From: Limiplasma pullistercoris
Lineage (GTDB): Bacteria > Bacillota > Clostridia > Christensenellales > Aristaeellaceae
Length of the DNA stretch: 8,425 nucleotides
Direction: 5' to 3'
Assembly (NCBI GenBank): GCA_018715165.1
Contig: DVMC01000039.1
Coordinates: forward strand, 1-8,425
The notes beneath the pieces were generated by a model, which saw only the letters and a list, made by a program, of their open reading frames with translations, ran no database searches and was not told the DNA's origin. Below are positions 5,131 through 8,425 of this stretch, piece by piece. A program made the position numbers and the translations under genes. The stretch's first letter is position 1. Each line of letters begins with the position of its first letter.

Positions 5131-6960
5131 TTACGCGCTAAATTGCGCCTGATAGATCTCCCGGTAGAACCCGCCCTTTTCCATCAGCTCCTCGTGCGTG
5201 CCCTGCTCGACGATGTCGCCGTCCCGCATGACCAGAATCAGGTCCGCGTTGCGGATGGTGGAGAGGCGGTGCGCGATGACGAATCTCGTGCGGCCCTTCA
5301 TGCTCTCGTCCATGCCCTTCTGGATGCGCACCTCGGTGCGGGTATCGACGGAGCTGGTGGCCTCGTCGAGGATCATGATCCTGGGGTCGGCCAGAATGGC
5401 GCGGGCGATGGTGAGCAGCTGCTTCTGGCCCTGGGAGATGTTGTTGCTCTCCTCGTTGACGACCATCCGGTAGCCGCCGGGCTGGGTGCGGATGAAGTGG
5501 TCGGCGTGCGCGGCGCGGGCCGCGGCCTCGACCTCCGCGTCGGCGGCGTCCAGGCGGCCGTAGCGGATGTTGTCGGCGATGGTCCCCTCAAACAGCCACG
5601 TGTCCTGAAGCACCATGCCAAAGAGGCGGCGCAGGTCGTCGCGGTCAAACTCGCGGATGTCGCGCCCGTCGATGAGGATACGCCCGCCGCTCACGTCATA
5701 GAATCGCATCAGGAGCTTGACCACGGTGCTCTTGCCCGCGCCCGTGGGGCCGACGATGGCGATCTTCTGGCCCGGCGCGATGTGCGCGCTGAAATCGTGG
5801 ATGATGACCTTCTCCGGCGTGTAGCCGAAGCGCACGTGGTCGAAGGTGACCTCGCCGCGGATGCCCTCCGTGGAGGCGGGATGCGCGGGCGCGGGCTCCT
5901 CTTCGGCCTCGTCCAGGAACTCAAAGACGCGCTCGGCGGCGGCCATGGCGCTTTGCAGGATGTTGAAGATCTGCGCGATCTGCGATACCGGCTGGTTGAA
6001 GCTGCGCACGTACTGGATGAAGCTCTGGATATCGCCCACGGCGATCACGCCCGCGGCGGCGTAGCCGCTGCCCAGCACCACGGCGGCGACGTAGCCGAGG
6101 TTGCCGACGAAGGTGGTGATGGGCTGCATCAGGCCGCTCAAAAACTGGGATTTCCAGGCCGAGCGGTACAGCTTTTCATTGACCGAGGCGAAGGCGCGCT
6201 CGGCGCTCTCCTGCGCGCCGAAGGCCTTGACCACGACGTGCCCGGCGTACATCTCCTCGACCTGGCCGTTGAGCTCGCCCATGTAGCGCTGCTGGCCGAC
6301 GAAGTATTTCTGGCTTTTGCGCACCACCAGGCCCATGAGGATGCCGCTCATGGGCAGAATGAGCAGCGCCGCGAGCGTCATCTGCCAGCTGATGGAGAGC
6401 ATCATCACGGCCACGCCCACCGCCGTGGACAGCGAGACGACCACCTGCGACAGGCTCTGGTTGAGGCTCTGGCCGAGGGTATCGACGTCGTTGGTGACGC
6501 GGCTGAGCACGTCGCCGTGGGTCACGCGGTCGAAGTAGCCCATGGGCAGGCGGTGGACCTTGGCGGCCAGCCGCCCGCGCAGGCTGTAGGAGAGCTTCTG
6601 GCTCACGCCCGTCATGATGAAGTGCTGCGCGAAGCCCAGCGCCGCGCTCACCACGTACAGGGCCACCAGCCACGCAAGCAGCGCGCCGATGCGCCCGTAG
6701 TCGATGCCCGGCCCGCCGCCCAGGCGGCTCATCAGCCCGGCGAAAATCTGCGTGGTCACCTCGCCCATCTTCCTGGGCCCGATGATGGAAAACGCCGCGC
6801 TGCCCACGCCCAGCGCCGCCACGGCGATCAGGCTCCAGCGCCAGCGCCCCATCTCGCGCAAAAGGCGGCGCATCGTGCCGGAAAAGTCCTTCGCGCGCTC
6901 GCCCGCGCCCATGCCGTGCGGGCCGCCCATGCCCCTGCGGGGCCGATTACTCTTTTCCAT
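5131..6960 (-). CDS. ABC exporter half-transporter, catalytically complete subunit
   Basis: Membrane transporter subunit of the MsbA/LmrA/BmrD-like exporter class, with a six-helix transmembrane domain fused to an ATPase domain (609 residues, usual size). A Gly/His-rich N-terminus (GMGGPHGMGAGERAKDF) precedes TM segments near 41-60, 92-112, 173-190, 193-213, 284-303 and 306-325. ATPase motifs: A-loop Tyr380, Walker A GPTGAGKST (404-412), Q-loop Gln452, signature ISQGQ (508-512, departing from LSGGQ), Walker B IMILDE with catalytic Glu533, D-loop SSVD, switch His564. The start at 6960 has GGAGG nine bases upstream and overlaps the end of the preceding gene by 14 bases, so translation is probably coupled. 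The partner is that upstream gene. Substrate cannot be told: drug, lipid or peptide export are all possible. Confidence 0.96.
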   Translation of the reverse strand: MEKSNRPRRGMGGPHGMGAGERAKDFSGTMRRLLREMGRWRWSLIAVAALGVGSAAFSIIGPRKMGEVTTQIFAGLMSRLGGGPGIDYGRIGALLAWLVALYVVSAALGFAQHFIMTGVSQKLSYSLRGRLAAKVHRLPMGYFDRVTHGDVLSRVTNDVDTLGQSLNQSLSQVVVSLSTAVGVAVMMLSISWQMTLAALLILPMSGILMGLVVRKSQKYFVGQQRYMGELNGQVEEMYAGHVVVKAFGAQESAERAFASVNEKLYRSAWKSQFLSGLMQPITTFVGNLGYVAAVVLGSGYAAAGVIAVGDIQSFIQYVRSFNQPVSQIAQIFNILQSAMAAAERVFEFLDEAEEEPAPAHPASTEGIRGEVTFDHVRFGYTPEKVIIHDFSAHIAPGQKIAIVGPTGAGKSTVVKLLMRFYDVSGGRILIDGRDIREFDRDDLRRLFGMVLQDTWLFEGTIADNIRYGRLDAADAEVEAAARAAHADHFIRTQPGGYRMVVNEESNNISQGQKQLLTIARAILADPRIMILDEATSSVDTRTEVRIQKGMDESMKGRTRFVIAHRLSTIRNADLILVMRDGDIVEQGTHEELMEKGGFYREIYQAQFSA

Positions 6961-8425
6961 ATGCCAATTCCTCCAGCTGGCTCACGGCGATCTGCCGGTA
7001 CACCTCGCAGCGCTCCATCAGCTCCTCGTGCGTGCCCTTTCCGGCCAGCCGCCCCTCGTCGAGCACGAGGATCTCGTCGGCGTGCATCACCGTGGAGATG
7101 CGCTGCGCCACCACGATCACCGTCGCGCCGGCCGCCTCCTCGCCCAGGGCGCGGCGCACGGCGGCGTCGGTCTTGAAGTCCAGGGCGGAGAAGCTGTCGT
7201 CAAAGAGGTAGATTTCGGGCTTTCGGGCCACCGCGCGGGCGATGGAAAGGCGCTGCTTCTGCCCGCCGGACACGTTCGCGCCGCCCTGGGCGATGTCGCT
7301 GTCGTAGCCGCCCTCGCGCTCAAGGATGAATCCCTCGGCCTGCGCGACCTGCGCGGCGCGGCGCACCTGCGCGTCGGGGATGTCCCCGGCGCCGAAGGTC
7401 AGGTTTTCGCGCACCGTGCCGCTGAAGAGAACGCCCTTCTGCGGCACATAGCCGATGCGCGCGCGCAGGTCCGAAAGGGAGGCGTTTCGCACATCGATGC
7501 CGTCCACCGTGACGCGGCCACCGGTCACGTCGTAGAACCGGGGGATGAGATTGAGCAGCGTGCTCTTGCCCGAGCCCGTGCCGCCGAGGATGGCGGTGGT
7601 ATGGCCGGGCCGCGCGGTGAAGGTGATGTGGCTCAAGGCGTCCTCGTCCGCGCCGGGGTAGCGGAAGCGCACGTCCTCGAAGCATACCGTCCCGGCCTGC
7701 GCGGGGTCAAGGGCCGCGGGAGCTTCGGGGCTTTTGACGGCGGGCTCGGTGTCGAGGATCTCCTGAATGCGCCCGGCGGATACGCTGGCGCGCGGCAGCA
7801 TCACGCTGATGAGGGAGATCATCAGAAACGCCGCGATGATCTGCATCGTGTACTGGATGAAGGCCATCATGTCGCCCACCTGCATGTTTCCCGCGTCGAT
7901 GCTGCCCGCGCCCACCCACATGATCAGCACGCACACGGCGTTCATGGCGAGCATCATCATGGGCATCATGCCGCCCATGAGGCGGCCGACGAAGAGCTGG
8001 GTTTTGCGAAGGGCGGTGGAGGCCTCGTCAAAGCGTTCCTCCTCGCGCTTCTGGGTGACGAACGCGCGGATGACCGGCAGGCCGGTGAGGGTTTCGCGCA
8101 TGACGAGGTTGACCCGGTCGATCTCAACCTGCATGCGCTTGAAGCGGGGCAGGCCCAGGGCGAAGAGCGCGCCCACGATGGCCAGCACCAGCGCCACGCC
8201 CACGGCGATGACCCACGCCATGGAGCGGTTGGTCTCAAGCGCGCGGATGATGCCACCCACGCCCAGAATCGGCGCGTAGATGGCGATGCGAAGCAGCAGC
8301 ACCGTCACGTTCTGCACCTGCTGGATGTCGTTGGTGGACCGGGTAATCAGCGACGCCGTGGAGAACGCGTCCATCTCCTGCTGCCCGAAGCTCAGCACCC
8401 GCTCAAATACCCGCTGGCGCAGGTC
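6947..8425 (-). CDS. ABC exporter half-transporter, degenerate-site subunit (N-terminus cut by window edge)
   Basis: Partner half-transporter. The frame is open from the right edge (DLRQRVFERVLSF...) and gives 492 residues; about 80 N-terminal residues with the first two TM helices should lie outside. An internal GTG at 8398 is not the start, because conserved family sequence continues through it. TM segments lie near 42-60, 69-92, 150-172 and 187-208 of the visible part. SLITRSTNDIQQVQ (25-38) is a family hallmark. ATPase motifs: Walker A GGTGSGKST (281-289), Q-loop Gln330, canonical signature VSGGQ (385-389), Walker B IYLFDD with Asp410 where the catalytic Glu normally sits, and Gln441 in place of the switch His (VAQRIST). 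These two changes mark the degenerate ATP site of a heterodimer such as TM287/288 or BmrCD. The gene ends TAA at 6947-6949, inside the start of the next subunit. Confidence 0.96.
   Translation of the reverse strand, partial: DLRQRVFERVLSFGQQEMDAFSTASLITRSTNDIQQVQNVTVLLLRIAIYAPILGVGGIIRALETNRSMAWVIAVGVALVLAIVGALFALGLPRFKRMQVEIDRVNLVMRETLTGLPVIRAFVTQKREEERFDEASTALRKTQLFVGRLMGGMMPMMMLAMNAVCVLIMWVGAGSIDAGNMQVGDMMAFIQYTMQIIAAFLMISLISVMLPRASVSAGRIQEILDTEPAVKSPEAPAALDPAQAGTVCFEDVRFRYPGADEDALSHITFTARPGHTTAILGGTGSGKSTLLNLIPRFYDVTGGRVTVDGIDVRNASLSDLRARIGYVPQKGVLFSGTVRENLTFGAGDIPDAQVRRAAQVAQAEGFILEREGGYDSDIAQGGANVSGGQKQRLSIARAVARKPEIYLFDDSFSALDFKTDAAVRRALGEEAAGATVIVVAQRISTVMHADEILVLDEGRLAGKGTHEELMERCEVYRQIAVSQLEELAYGKE

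Noticed and set aside
5143..7176. A 677-codon open frame on the plus strand
   Set aside because: It lies antisense to the ABC exporter subunit. The product is low-complexity Ala/Val/His/Asp-rich with no domain, as expected from the codon bias of a GC-rich gene read backwards.

Overview
The window is a GC-rich bacterial chromosome segment. It most likely comes from a high-GC member of the Firmicutes (class Clostridia, perhaps a gut lineage). The reasons are the maf-mreB pairing, a single-chain dimeric (alpha2) glycyl-tRNA synthetase, a heterodimeric ABC exporter with the glycine/histidine-rich N-terminus common in Clostridia, strong AGGAG-type ribosome binding sites and consensus TTGACA/TATAAT promoters. 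The lineage is inference; nothing here fixes a genus.

Layout: (1) Positions 1-1055, minus strand: the start of an MreB-type cell-shape actin preceded by Maf nucleotide pyrophosphatase, with only three bases between them. (2) Positions 1056-1322: a divergent intergenic region with an extended -10 promoter firing left into maf and a TTGACA promoter firing right. (3) Positions 1323-2915, plus strand: a multi-pass membrane protein resembling GT-C glycosyltransferases. (4) Positions 2992-4371, plus strand: glycyl-tRNA synthetase, with its own near-consensus promoter overlapping the stop codon of the membrane protein and no room for a T-box leader. (5) Positions 4372-5130: about 760 bases without a credible gene, lying between convergent genes. 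It holds two plus-strand terminator-like hairpins, an AT-rich inverted repeat, an imperfect tandem duplication of about 140 bp, and a run of palindromes ending in a terminator shared by the convergent genes. (6) Positions 5131-8425, minus strand: the two half-transporters of a heterodimeric ABC exporter, overlapping by 14 bases, the upstream one cut by the window edge.

The protein-coding content is housekeeping plus a transporter: cell shape and septum (MreB, Maf), translation (GlyRS), an envelope-related membrane protein and an exporter. The ABC pair is one machine: one subunit carries the degenerate Walker B and switch residues and the other the degenerate signature motif, so one ATP site is expected to be weak and one active.

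The part least explained by known genes is the convergent intergenic region, whose duplicated block and palindromes look like repetitive extragenic or structured-RNA elements. I saw no CRISPR array, tRNA, rRNA, transposase or phage gene.
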